From contig JARWKL010000001.1 in the NCBI GenBank assembly GCA_029961685.1, positions 29,524,295-29,588,294 on the forward strand: 64,000 nucleotides of DNA, given 5' to 3'. The translations under genes and the position numbers were made by a program. This document shows, one piece after another, positions 1 through 13,000 of this stretch. This DNA is from Aristolochia californica (Eukaryota > Streptophyta > Magnoliopsida > Piperales > Aristolochiaceae). Below the pieces are notes generated by a model that worked only from the letters and a program-made list of their open reading frames with translations, was not told where the DNA came from and made no database searches. Within the stretch, counting starts at the first letter, position 1. Each line of letters starts with the position of its first letter.

Positions 1-2021
1 ACATGTTAAAGACGAAAAATCACCGACGGATCCAAACCTTTTAAAGAGAATAACAAACGCACATTAAACTATCAAGTGAACGTGTGGTGGGACATTTACC
101 TGAGTCAAACAAGCCATTATTTTGCTCATTTACAAAAAGCTGACCTAACGATCAAAGAATATTGTAAAGAGATTTATCATGCGTAACAGGCTATATTACC
201 CTAAGAAATGACTTATGGATTGAGAGTCAACACTCAGTTAAAATTCCTCCGCCTCCCCCTTTTTCTGACGATTGCAAAACCTGATATTTAAAAATTAAAA
301 AGAGCTCACAATCCCTAAAAATTACACACACTCTTTGGAATTATCTCTTTCTTCATTAGTGAATTGTGCATTTCCATTTTAAATGTACTCTTTTTTCTTC
401 AATCAAAACTTTGAGTTTTCGTTTTGCCTTCATCCCGTAAACCAAAAAGGCAAATAGATCACTACAAAATGAAAATTTGAGAGTTTATGTATGGAAAAAA
501 TTTAATACAATAAAAAATGTAAGTAAAGAAAATTTATTCACACGCCACAAATGAACACAAACGTTTTGTTGTCCAAGTTTGGAAAATTCCACTAGTTCAA
601 TCCTAACAACTTGGAATTTTAAAGAAAGTTATTTCTTCCACACATGCTTTAAAAATGGATATGCATGCTTTGGACAAGTTAAAGATGAAAATCACCTATG
701 GATCCAAACCTTTTAAAGAGAATAACAAACAATCATTAAATTCTAAAGTGAACGTGCCGTGGGACATTTACCCGAGTCAAACAAGCCATTATTTTGCCCA
801 TTTACAAAAAGTTGACCTAAGGATCATACATGATTGCAAAGTGATTTGTCATGTGTAACGGGCTATATTACCCTAAGAAATGACTTATGGATTAGGAGTC
901 AACACTCGGTTAAAAATCCCCCGCCTCCCCCTTTTCCCGACGATTACAAAACCTAATATACAAAAACTAAAAAGAGCTCACAATCCCTAAAAATTACAGA
1001 CACTCTTTGGAATTTTGTCTCTCTACATTTGTGCACTGTGCATTTCTATTTTTGATGCAATCGTTTTTCTTAAATCAAAAGTTTGAGTTTTCGCTCAACC
1101 TTCATCCCCTAAACTAAAAAGGCAAATAGATCAAAACAAAATGAAAATTTTAGAGTTTTCGTATGGAAAAAGTTTAATACAATCTCAAATGTAAGTAAAT
1201 AAAATTCATTCACACACCACAAATGAACACAAATGTTTTCTTTTCCAAGTTTGGGAAATTCCACTAGTTCAACCCTAACAGCTTGGAATTTTATAAGAAA
1301 GAGATTTCTTCCACACATGCTTTAAAAATGGATATGCATGCTTGAAACATGTTAAAGATTCAAATAACTTGTCGATCCAAACCTTTTAAGGAGAATAACA
1401 AACGCACATTAAATTCTTAAGTGAGCATGCAGTGGGATATTGACCCGATTCAAACAACCATTATTTTGCACATTTAATAAAAGCTAACCTAACGTTCGTA
1501 GATGATTGTAAAGTGATTTATCATGCATAACGAGCTATATTTACCTAAGAAATGACTTATGGATTGGGAGTCAACACTCAGTTAAAAATTCCTCTCCTCC
1601 CACTTTTCCCGACGATAGGAAAATCTGATATATAAAAACTAAAAAGAGCTTACAATGCCTAAAAATAAAAAAAACTTTTTGGAATTATGAGTCTCTACTT
1701 TTGTGCGTTGTGCATTTCTATTTTTGATGTAGTCTTTTTTCTTAAATCAAAACTTTGAGTTTTCGCTCTGCCTTCATCCCGTAAACCAAAAAGGCAAAGA
1801 GATCACATCAAAATGAAAATTTTGGAGTTTATGTATGGAAAAAAATTTAAAAAATTAACAAAAGCAAGTAAAGAAAATTTATTTAGCCACCACAAATGAA
1901 CATAAATGTTTTGTTGTCCAAGTTTGGGAAATTCCACTAGTTTAACCCTAACAACTTGGAATTGTATAAGAAAGAGATTTCTTCCACACATGCTTTAAAA
2001 ATGGATATGCATCCTTGAAAC
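1..2021 (+). repeat. Monomers 1-3, counterparts of the monomers near 56-58 kb
   Basis: The monomer at 676 shares ACAATCATTAAATTC, TAAAGTGAACGTGCC and the shortened TTTTAAAGAAAG leader with the monomer at 56664, and partly with the one at 26711. The next monomer (1349) shares GATTCAAATAAC and a GTCGATCC variant with the one at 57336. The offset between the two regions is close to 55,987 bp. No gene is present. Confidence 0.75.
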
Positions 2022-5000
2022 AAGTTAAAGATGCAAATCATATATGGATTCAAACCATTTAAAGAGAATAAAAAATGCTCAATAAATTCTATAGTAAACG
2101 TGCTGTGGGATATTTACCCGAGTCAAACAAGCCATTATTTTGCCCATTTTAAAAAATTTACCTAACGATCATAGATGATTGTAAAGTGATTTATTATGCA
2201 TAACGGGCTATATTAACCTAAGAAATGACTTATGGATTGGAGTCAACACTTTGATAAAAATCCCCTGCCTCCCGCCTTTCCCGACGATTGGAAAACCTGA
2301 TACATAAAAACTAAAAAGAGCTCACAATCCCTAAAAATTACAGACACTCTTTGGAATTATCTCTCTCCATATTTGTGCATTGTGAATTTCCATTTTAGAT
2401 GTTCTCTGTTTTCTTAAATCAAAACTTTGAGTTTTCACTCTCCCTTCATCCCGTAAACCAAAAAGGCAAATAGATCACAAAAAAATGAAAATTTTAGAGT
2501 TTATGTATGGAAAAAATTTAAAACAATAACAAATGTACTTAAAGAAAATTTATTCACACTCTACAAATGAACACAAATATTTTGTTGTCCAAGTTTGTGA
2601 AATTTCACTAGTTCAACCCTAACAACTTGGAATTTTATAAGAAAGAGATTTCTTCCGCAGATGCTTTAAACATGGATATGCATGCTTGAAACATGTTAAA
2701 GATTCAAATCACCTATGGATCCAAACCTTTTAAAGAGAATAACAAACGCTCATTAAATTATCAAGAGAACGTGCGGTGGGACATTTACCTGAGTCAAACA
2801 AGACATTATTTTGCCCATTTACAATAAGCTGATCTTATGATCATAGATCATTGTAAAATGATTTATCATGTAAAAAGGGATATATTACCCAAAGAAAAGA
2901 TTTATGGATTGGGAGTCAACACTCGGCTAGAAATCCCCTGCCTCCCCCTTTTCTCGATTATTGGATAACGTGATATATAAAAACTAAAAAGAGCTTACAA
3001 TCCCTAAAAATTAAAAACACTTTTTGGAATTATCTCTCCCTACATTTGTGCATTGTGCATTTCCATTTTAGATGTACTCTTTTTTGTTAAATCAAAACTT
3101 TCAGTTTTCGCCATCCCTTCATCCAATAAACCATAAAGGCAAAAAGATCACAAGAAAATAAAAAATTTTAGAGTTTATGTATGGAAAAAATTTCAAACAA
3201 CAAAAAATGTAAGTAAAGAAAATTTATTCAAACATCCACAAATGAAAACAAAAGGTTTGTTGTCCAAGTTTGGGAAATTCCACTAGTTGTTGACCCTAAC
3301 AGCTTGGAATTTTATAAGAAAGAGATTTCTTTCACACATGCTTGAAAAATGGATATGCAGGCTTGAAACATGTTAAAGATGCAAATCCATACGAATCCAA
3401 ACCTTTTAAAATGAATAATAAACGCTCATTAAATTCTCAAGTGAACGTGTGGTGGGATATTTACCCGAGTCAAACAAGCCATTATTTTGCCCATATTCAA
3501 AAAAGCTGACCAAATGATCATAGATGATTGTAAAGTGATTTATCATGCCTAACGGGCTATATTACCCTAAGAAATGACTTATGGATTGGGAGTCAACACA
3601 GTTAAAAATCCCCCACCTCCCCCTTTTCTCGACGATTGTAAATCCTGATATACAAAAAAAAAAAAGAGGTCACAATCCCTAAAAATTACAGACACTCTTA
3701 GGAATTATATCTCTCTACATTTGTGCGTCGTGCATATCCATTTTAGATGTACTCTTTTTTGTTAAATCAAAAGTTTGAGTTTTCGCTCTCCCTTCATCCC
3801 GTAAACCAAAAAGGCAAATAGATCACAACAGAATGAAAATTTTAGAGTTTAATTATGGAAAAAATTTAAAACAATAACAAATTTAAGTAAAGAAAAGTTA
3901 TTCTGACACTAGAAATGAACACAAAAGTTTTGTTGTCAGAGTTTGGGAAATTCCACTAGTTCAACCCTAAAATCTTGGAATTTTGTATGAAAGAGATTTC
4001 TTCCACACATGCTTTAAAAATGGATATGCATGCTTGGAACAAGTTAAATATGCAAATCACCTATGGATCAAAACCTTTTAAAGAGAATAACAAACGCTCA
4101 TTAAATTCTCAAGTGAACGGGCGGTGGGATATTTACCCGAGTCAAACAAGCCATTATTTTGCCCATTTACAAAAACTTGACCTCACGATCATAGATGATC
4201 GTAAGGTGATTTATCATGCGTAACAGGCTATATCACCCTAAGAAATGACTTATGGATTGGGAGTCAACACTGAGTTAAAAATCCCCCGCTTCCCCCTTTT
4301 TCTGACGATTGCATAACCTAATATATAAAAAAGTAGAAAGAGTTTACAATTCCCAAAAATTACAAACACTCTTTGGAATTATCTCTCTCTACATTTGTGA
4401 ATTTTGCATTTCTCTTTTAGATGTACTCTTTTTTCTTCAATCAAAACTTTGAGTTTTCGCTCTCCCTTCATCCCGTAAACCAAAATGGCAAATAGATCAC
4501 AACAAAATGAAAATTTTAGAGTTTATGTAGGGAAAAAATTTCAAACAATAACAAATGTCAGTAAATAAAATTTATTCACACCCCACAAATGAACACAAAA
4601 GTTTAGTTGGCCATGTTTGGCAAATTCCACAAGTTGTTGACCCTAATAGCTTGTAATTCTAGAAAAAAGAGATTTCTTCCACACATCCTTTAAAAAGGGA
4701 TATGCATGCTTGAAACATGTTAAAGATGCAAATGACATTTAGATCAAAACCTTTTAAAGAAAATAACAAACGCTCATTAAATTCTTAAGTGAACGAGCGG
4801 TGGGATATTTGCCCGAGTAAAACAAGCCATAATTTTGCTCATTTACAAAAAGCTAACCTGACAATCATAGATGATTGTAAAGTGATTTTTCATGCATAAT
4901 ATATTACCCTAAGAAATGACATATGGATTGGGAGTCAACACTCAATTAAAAATCCCCCGCTTTCCCCTTTTCCCGATGATTGCTAGACCTGATATATAAA

Positions 5001-8000
5001 AACTTAAAAGAGCTCACAATCCCTAAAAATTACAGAAACTCTATGGAATTAACTCTCTCCATTTGTTTATTGTGCAATTCCATTTTATTCGTACTCTTTT
5101 TTCCAGAAATCAAAACTTTTAGTTTTCGCTCTCCCTTCATCCCGTAAACCAAAAAGGGAAATAGGTCACAACAAATTGAAAATTAAAGAGTTTACGGAAA
5201 AATTTAAAAAAATAAAAAATGTAATGAAAAAATTTTATTCACACACCACAAATGAACACAAAAGTTTTGTTGTCCAAGTTTGGGAAATTCCACTAGTTTA
5301 ACCCTAACAGGTTGGAATTTTATAAGAAAGAGATTTCTTCCACACATGCTTTAAAAATGGATATGCATGCTTGAAACAAGTTAAAGATGCAAATCATGTA
5401 TGGATCCAAACCTTTTAAAGAGAATAAGAAACGCTCAATAAATTGTACAGTAAACGTGTTGTAAGATATTTACCCAAGTCAAACAAGCCATTATTTTGCC
5501 CATTTTAAAAAACTGACCTAACGATCATAGATGATTGTAAAGTGATTTATCATGCGTAATGGGCTATATTACCCTAAGAAATGACTTATGGATTAGAGTA
5601 AACACTTTGTTAAAAATCCCCCACCTCCCGCTTTTTTCGACGATTGCAAAACTTGATAAATAAAAACTAAAAAGAGCTCACAATCCCTAAAAATTACAGA
5701 CACTCTTTGGAATTATCTCTCTCTATATTTGTGCATTGTTAATTTCCATTTTAGATGTTCTTTGTTTTCTTAAATCAAAACTTTGAGTTTTCACTCTCCC
5801 TTCATCCCGTAAACCAAAAAGGCAAATAGATCACAAAAAAATGAAAATTTTAGAGTTTATGTATGGAAAAAATTTAAAACAATAACAAATTTACTTAAAG
5901 AAAATTTATTCACACGCCACAAATGAACACAAATGTTTTGTTGTCCAAGTTTGTGAAATTTCACTTGTTCAACCCTAACAACTTGGAATTTTATAAGAAA
6001 GAGATTTCTTCCGCACATGCTTTAAACATGGATATGCATGCTTGAAACATGTTAAAGATGCAAATCACCTATGGATCCAAACCTTTTAAAGAGAATAACA
6101 AACACTCATTAAATTATCAAGTGAACTTGCGGTGGGACATTTACCTGAGTCAAACAAGACATTATTTTGCCCATTTACAATAAGCTGATCTTACGATCAT
6201 AGATGATTGTAAACTGATTTATCATGACCCTCAGAAAAGACTTATGGATTGGGAGTCAACACTCGGCTAAAAATCCATTGCCTCCCCTTTTTCTCGATGA
6301 TTGGAAAACGTGATATATAAAAACTAAAAAGAGCTTACAATCTCTAAAAATTAAAAACACTCTTTGGAATTATCTCTCCCTACCTTTGTGGATTGTGTAT
6401 TTCCATTTTAGATGTACTCTTTTTTGTTAAATCAAAACTTTCAGTTTTCGCTATCCCTTCATCCAGTAAACAAAAAAGGCAAAAAGATCACAAGAAAATC
6501 ATAAAATTTAGAGTTTATGTATGGAAAACATTTAAAACAACAACAAATGTGAGTAAAGAAAATTTATTCAAACATCCACAAATGAAAACAAAATTTTTGT
6601 TGTCTAAGTTTGGGAAATTCCACTAGTTGTTGACCCTAAGAGCTTGGAATTTTATAAGAAAGAGATTTCTTTCACACATGCTTGAAAAATGGATATGCAG
6701 GCTTGAAACATGTTAAAGATGCAAGTCCATACGAATCCAAACCTTTTAAAGAGAATAATAAACGCTCATTAAATTCTCAAATGAACGTGCGGTGGGATAT
6801 TTACCCGAGTCAAACAATCCATTATTTTGCCGATTTACAAAAAAGCTGACCAAATGATCATAGATGATATTAAAGTGATTTATCATGCCTAACGGGCTAT
6901 ATTGCCCTAAGAAATGACTTATGGATTGGAAGTCAACACTCAGTTAAAAATCCCCCGCTTCCCCTTTTCCCGACGATTGTATAACCTAATATATAAAAAC
7001 TAGAAAGAGTTTACAATCCCAAAAAATTACAAACATTCTTTGGAATTATCTCTCTCTACATTTGTGCATTTTACATTTCTCTTTTAGATGTACTCTTTTT
7101 TCTTCAATCTAAACTTTGACTTTTCGCTCTACCTTCATCCCATAAACCAAAACGGCAAATAGATCACAACAAAATGAAAATTTTAGAGTTTATGTAGGGA
7201 AAAATTTTAAAACAATAACAAATATCAGTAAATAAAATTTATTCACACCCCACAAATGAACACAAAATTTTTGTTGTCCAAGTTTGGCAAATTCCACAAA
7301 TTGTTGACCCTAAAAGCTTGGAATTCTAGAAAAAAGAGATTTCTTCCACACATGCTTTAAAAAGGGATATGCATGCTTGAAACATGTTAAAGATGCAAAT
7401 GACATTTGGATCAAAACCTTTTAAAGAGAATAACAAACGCTCATTAAATTCTTAAGTGAACGTGAGGTGGGATATTTACCCGAGTAAAACAAGCCATAAT
7501 TTTGCTCATTTACAAAAAGCTAACCTGACAATCATAGATGATTGTAAAGTGATTTATCATGCGTAATATATTACCCTAAGAAATGACATATGGGTTGGGA
7601 GTCAACACTCAATTAAAAATCCCCTGCCTTCCCCTTTTCTCAATGATTGCCAGACCTGATATATAAAAACTAAAAAGAGCTCACAATCCCTAAAAATTAC
7701 AGACACTCTATGGAATTATCTCCCTCCACATTTGTTTATTGTGCAATTCCATTTTATACGTACTCTTTTTTCTGAAATCAAAACTTTTAGTTTTCGCTCT
7801 CCCTTCATCCCGTAAACCAAAAAGCCAAATTGGTCACAACAAATTGAAAATTATAGAGTTTATGGAAAAATTTAAAAAAATAACAAATGTAATGAAAAAA
7901 TTTTATTCACACACCACAAATGACCACAAAAGTTTTGTTGTCCAAGTTTGGGAAATTCCACTAGTTTAACCCTAACAGCTTGGAATTTTATGAGAAAGAG

Positions 8001-8715
8001 ATTTCTTCCACACATGCTTTAAAAATGGATATGCATGCTTGAAACTAGTTAAAGATGCAAATCATATATGGATCCAAACCTTTTAAAGAGAATAATAAAC
8101 GCTCAATAAATTCTACAGTAAACGTGCTGTGGGATATTTACCCGAGTCAAACAAGCCATTATTTTGCCCATATTAAAAAACTGACCTAACGAACATAGAT
8201 GATTGTAAAGTGATTTATCATGCGTAACGGGCTATATTACCCTAAGAAATGACTTATGGATTGGAGTCAACACATTGTTAAAAATTCCCCCCTCCCGCTT
8301 TTCCCGATGATTGCAAAATCTGATACATAAAAACTAAAAAGAGCTCACAATCCCTAAAAATTACAGACACTCTTTGGAATTATCTCTCTTTATATTTGTG
8401 CATTGTGAATTTCCATTTTAGATGTTCTCTGTTTTCTTAAATGAAAACTTTGAGTTTTCGCTCTCCCTTCATCCCATAAACCAAAAAGGCAAATAAATCA
8501 CAGCAAAATGAAAATTTTAGAGTTTATGTTTGGAAAAAATTTAAAACAATAACAAATGTATTTAAAGACAATTTATTCACACACCACAAATGAACAAAAA
8601 TGTTTTGTTGTCCAAGTTTGTGAGATTTCACTAGTTCAACCCTAACAACTTGGAATTTTATAAGAAAGAGATTTCTTCCGCATATGCTTTAAACATGGAT
8701 ATGCATGCTTGAAAC
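2022..8715 (+). repeat. Five-monomer higher-order repeat (types A-B-C-D-E, then A-B-C/D-E, then A)
   Basis: Type A monomers (2022, 5378, 8046) have an AAG or TAG landmark, AATCATATATGG or AATCATGTATGG, and CTGATACATAAAAAC. Type B (2693, 6049) has CTTCCGCA before it, CATTTACAATAAGCTGATC and a GACATTTACCTGAG stretch. Type C (3370, 6710) has ATGCAGGCTTG and CATACGAATCC. Type D (4041) has GACCTCACGATC and GCATAACCTAATA. Type E (4717, 7384) has AAAGGGATATGC, GACATTTRGATC and a 5-bp-deleted CATGCRTAATATATT. The first unit spans 2022-5377 (3,356 bp). The second spans 5378-8045 (2,668 bp) and lacks one monomer: its C copy changes into D-type sequence at about 6900-7000. This is the expected product of unequal crossing-over between monomers. 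Confidence 0.75.
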
Positions 8716-10000
8716 ATGTTAAAGATGAAAATCCCTTATGGATCCAAACCTTATAAAGAGAATAACAAACACTCATTAAATTCTCAAGTGAACGTGTTGT
8801 GCGATATTTACCCGAGTGAAACAAGCCATTATTTTACACATTTAGAAAAAGTTGACCTAATGATCATAGATGATTGTAAAGTTATTTACCATGCGTAACG
8901 GGCTATATTACCCTAAGAAATGACTTATGGAATGGGATTCAACACTCGGTTAAAAATCCCCCACCTCCCCCTTTTTCCCAATGATTGCAAAAGTTGATAT
9001 ACAAAAACTAAAAGGAGCTCACAATCCCTAACAATTACAGACACTCTTTGGAATTATCTCTCTCTACATTTGTCCATTGTGTTCCACTTTAGATGTACTC
9101 TTTTTTCTTAAATCAAAACATTAAGTTTTCCCTCTTCCTTCATCCCGTAAAAAAAAAAAAGGAAAATAGATCACAACAAAAAGAAAATTTTAGAGTTGAT
9201 GGATGGAAAATTTTTAAAACAATAACAAATATAAGTAAAAAAATTTATTCACACACCACAAAAGAACACAAAAGTTTTGTTGTCCAAGTTTGGGAAATTC
9301 CACGAGTTCAACCCTAACAGCTTGGAATTTTATAAGAAAAAGATTTCATCCCCACATGCTTTAAAAATGGATATGCATGCTTGAAACATGTTAAAGATGC
9401 AAATCACCTATGCATCCAAACCTTTTAAAGAGAATAACTAACGCTTATTAAATTCTCAAGTGAACGTGTTGTGGGATATTTACCCGAGTCAAATAACCAT
9501 TATTTTGCCCTTTTACAAAAAGTTGACCTAACGATCAAATATGATTGTAAAGTGATTTATCATGCGTAACGGACTATATTACCCTAAGAAATGACTTATG
9601 GTTTGGGAGTCAACACTCAGTTAAAAATCCCCTGCCTCCCCCTTTTCCCGACGATCACAAAACCTAATATATAAAAACTAAAAAGAGCTTACAATCCCTA
9701 AAAATTAAAGACACTCTTTGGTATTTTCTCTCTCTACATTTATGCATTGTGCATTTCCATTTTAGATGTACTCTTTTTTCTTCAATCAAAGCATTGAGTT
9801 TTCGCTCTCCCTTCAAAAAAAATTTAAAACAATAACAAATGTAAGTCTAGAAAATTTATTCACACACCACAAATGAACACAAAAGTTTTGTTGTCCAAGT
9901 TATGTAAATTGCACTAGTTGTTGACCCTAACAGCTTGGAATTTTAGAAGAAAGAGATTTCTTCTACACAAGCTTCAAAAATGGATATGCATTCTTGAAAC
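8716..10000 (+). repeat. Two monomers with a partner block near 60.7-62.7 kb; second one shortened
   Basis: The monomer at 8716 shares with that at 60708 a CTTCCGCA leader, TTATGGAATGRGATTCAAC, AAAAGGAGCTCAC and a shortened CATTGTGTTC. The monomer at 9388 is only 613 bp: about 60 bp are missing near 9814, where CCCTTC runs straight into AAAAAAAATTTAAAAC, removing the GTAAACC and AGAGTTTATG segments. Confidence 0.7.
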
Positions 10001-13000
10001 ATGTTAAAGATGCAAATCACCTACCGATCCAAACATTTTAAAGAGAATAATAAATGCTCATTAAAGTATCATGTGAACGATCGGTGGGATATTTAGCCGA
10101 GTCAAACAAGCCATCATTTTGCCCATTTACAAAAAGTTGACATAACGATCATCGAGGATGGAAAAGTGATTTACAATGCATAATGGGCTATATTACCCTA
10201 AGAAAAGACTTATGGATTGGGAGTCAACACTCAGTTAAAAATTCCTTGCCTCCCCCTTTTCCCGACGATTGTAAAACCTGATATACAAAAACTAAAAAGA
10301 GCTCACAATCCCTAAAAGTTACAAACACTCTTTGGAATTATATCTCTCTTTATTTTTGCATTGTGCATTTCCATTTTGGATGTACTCTTTTTTCTTAAAT
10401 CAAAACTTTGAGTTTCGCTCTCCCTTCAACCCGTAAACCAAAAAGGCAAATTGATCACAACAAAATGAAAATTTTACAGTTTATGTATGGAAAAAAATTT
10501 TAAAAATAAAAAATGTAAGTAAAAAAACTTAATTCACACTCCACATATGAACAAAAAAAATTTGTTGTCCAAGTTTGGGAAATTCTACTAGTTCAACCAT
10601 AACAGCTTGGAATTTTATAAGAAAGAGATTTCTTCCACACATGCTTTAAAAATGGATATGCATGCTTGAAACATGTTAAACATGCAAATCACCGATGTAT
10701 CAAAACCTTTTAAAGAGAATAACAAACGCTCATTAAATTCTCAAGTGAACGGGCGGTGGGATATTTACCCGAGTCAAACAAGCCATTATTTTGCCCATTT
10801 ACAAAAACCTGACCTAGCGATCATAAATGATTGAAAAGTGAGAATAAAAACACTCAGTTCAAAATCCCCCGCCTCCCCCTTTTCCCGATGATTGCACAAC
10901 CTGATATATAAAAACTAAAAAGAGCTTACAATCCTTAAAAATTACAGAAACTCTTTGGAATTATCTCTCTCTACATTTGTGCATTGTGCATTTCCATTTT
11001 AGATTTACTTTTTTTTCCTAAATCAAAACTTTGAGTCTTCGCTCTCCCTTCATCACGTAAACCAAAAAGGCAAATAAATCACAAAAAATTAAATAAATTT
11101 AAAGTTTATGTATGGAGAAAATTTAAAACAGTAAAAAATGTTAGTAAAGAAAATTTATTCACACGCCACAAATGAACATAAAAGTTTTTTTGTCCAAGTT
11201 TGGGAAATTCCACTAGTTGTTGACCCTAACAACTTGGAATTTTATAAGAAAGAGATTTCTTCCACACATGCTTTAAAAATGGATATGCATGCTTGAAACA
11301 TGTTAAAGATGCAAATCACCTACGGATCCAAACCTTTTTAAGAATAACAAACACTCATTCAATTCTCAAGTGAACAAGCGGTGGAATATTTACTCGAGTC
11401 AAACAAGCCATTATTTTGCCCATTTACAAAAAGCTGACCTAATGATCATAGACGTTTGAAAAGTGATTTATCATGCGTAACGATCTATATTACCCTAGGA
11501 AATGACATATGGATTGGGAGTCAACACTCAGTTAAAAATCCCCCGCCTCCCCCATTTCCCGACAATTGCAAAACTTGATATTTAAAAAAATAAAAAGAGC
11601 TTACAATCCCAAAAAATTACAGACACTCTTTGGAATTATATCTTTCTATATTTGTGCATTGTGCATTTCCATTTTAGATGAACTTTTTTTTCTTAAATCA
11701 AAACTTTTAGTTTTCGCTCTCCCTTCATCTCGTAAACCAAAAAGGCAAATAGATCACAACTAAATGAAAATTTTAGTGTTTATGTATGGAAAAAATTTAC
11801 AACAATAACAAATGTTAGTAAAGAAAATTTAATCACACACCACAAATGAAGACAAAAGTTTTGTTGTCCAAATTTGGGAAATTTCACTAGTTAACCCTTA
11901 ACAGCTTGGAATTTTATTAGAAAGAGATTTCTTCCACACATGCTTAAAAATGGATATGCTTGCTTGAAACATGTTAAAGATGCAAATCACCTTTGGATCC
12001 AAACCTTTTAAAGAGAATAACAAACGCTCATTAAATTCTCAAGCGAACGTGCGGTGGGATATTTACCCGAGTCAAACAAGCCATTATTTTGGCCGTTTAC
12101 AAAAAGCTGACCTAGTGATCATCGATGATTGTAAAGTGATTTATCATGCGTAACGGGCTAGATTATCCTAAGAAATGACTTGTGAATTGGGAGTCAACAC
12201 TCAGCTGAAAATTACGCGCCTCCCCCTTTTGCCGATGATTGCACAACCTGATATATAAAAACTAAAAAGAGCTTACAATCCTTAAACATTACAGACACTC
12301 TTTAGAATGATCTCTCCCTCCATTCGTGCATTGTGCATTTCAATTTTAGATTTACTTTTTTTTCTTAAATCAAAACTTTGAGTATTCGCTCTCCCTTCAT
12401 CTCGTAAACCAAAAAGGCAAATAAATCATAAAAAATAAATAAATTTAAAGTTTTGTATGGAGAACATTTAAAACAATATGAAATGTTATTAAATAAAATT
12501 TATTCACACACCACAAAAGTTTTGTTGTCCATGTTTGGGAAATTCCACTAGTTGTTGACCCTAACAGCTTGGAATTTTATAAGAAAGAGATTTCTTCCAC
12601 ACATGCTTTAAAAATGGATATGCATGCTTGAAACATGTTAAAGATTCAAATCACCTACGGATCCAATCCTTTTTAAGAGAATAACAAACACTCATTCAAT
12701 TTTCAAGTGAACATGCGGTGGAATATTTACTCGAGCCAAACAAACCATTATTTTGCCCATTTATGAAAAGCTGACCTAATGATCATAGACATTTGTAAAG
12801 TGATTTATCATGCGTAATGGGCTATATTACCCTAAGAAATGACATATGGATTGGGAGTCAACACTCAGTTAAAAATCCCCCGCCTCCCCCTTTTTCCCGA
12901 TGATTGCAAAACCGGATATTTAAAAAAATAAAAAGAGCGTACAATCCCTATAAATTACAAACACTCTTTGGAAATATATCTTTCTACATTTGTGCATTGT

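Noticed and set aside
600..1260. Telomere-like CCCTAA in each monomer (TTCAACCCTAACAG and ATTACCCTAAG)
   Set aside because: These are single hexamers, never tandem, and not the AAACCCTAA telobox. Chance in this composition is enough.
1109..1318. Minus-strand open frames of 60-90 codons recurring through the array (for example 1109-1318, 1803-1991, 57794-57982)
   Set aside because: They sit at the same place in each monomer, are intact only sporadically, are hydrophobic from A/T-rich sequence, and have no recognisable domain. They are by-products of the repeat.
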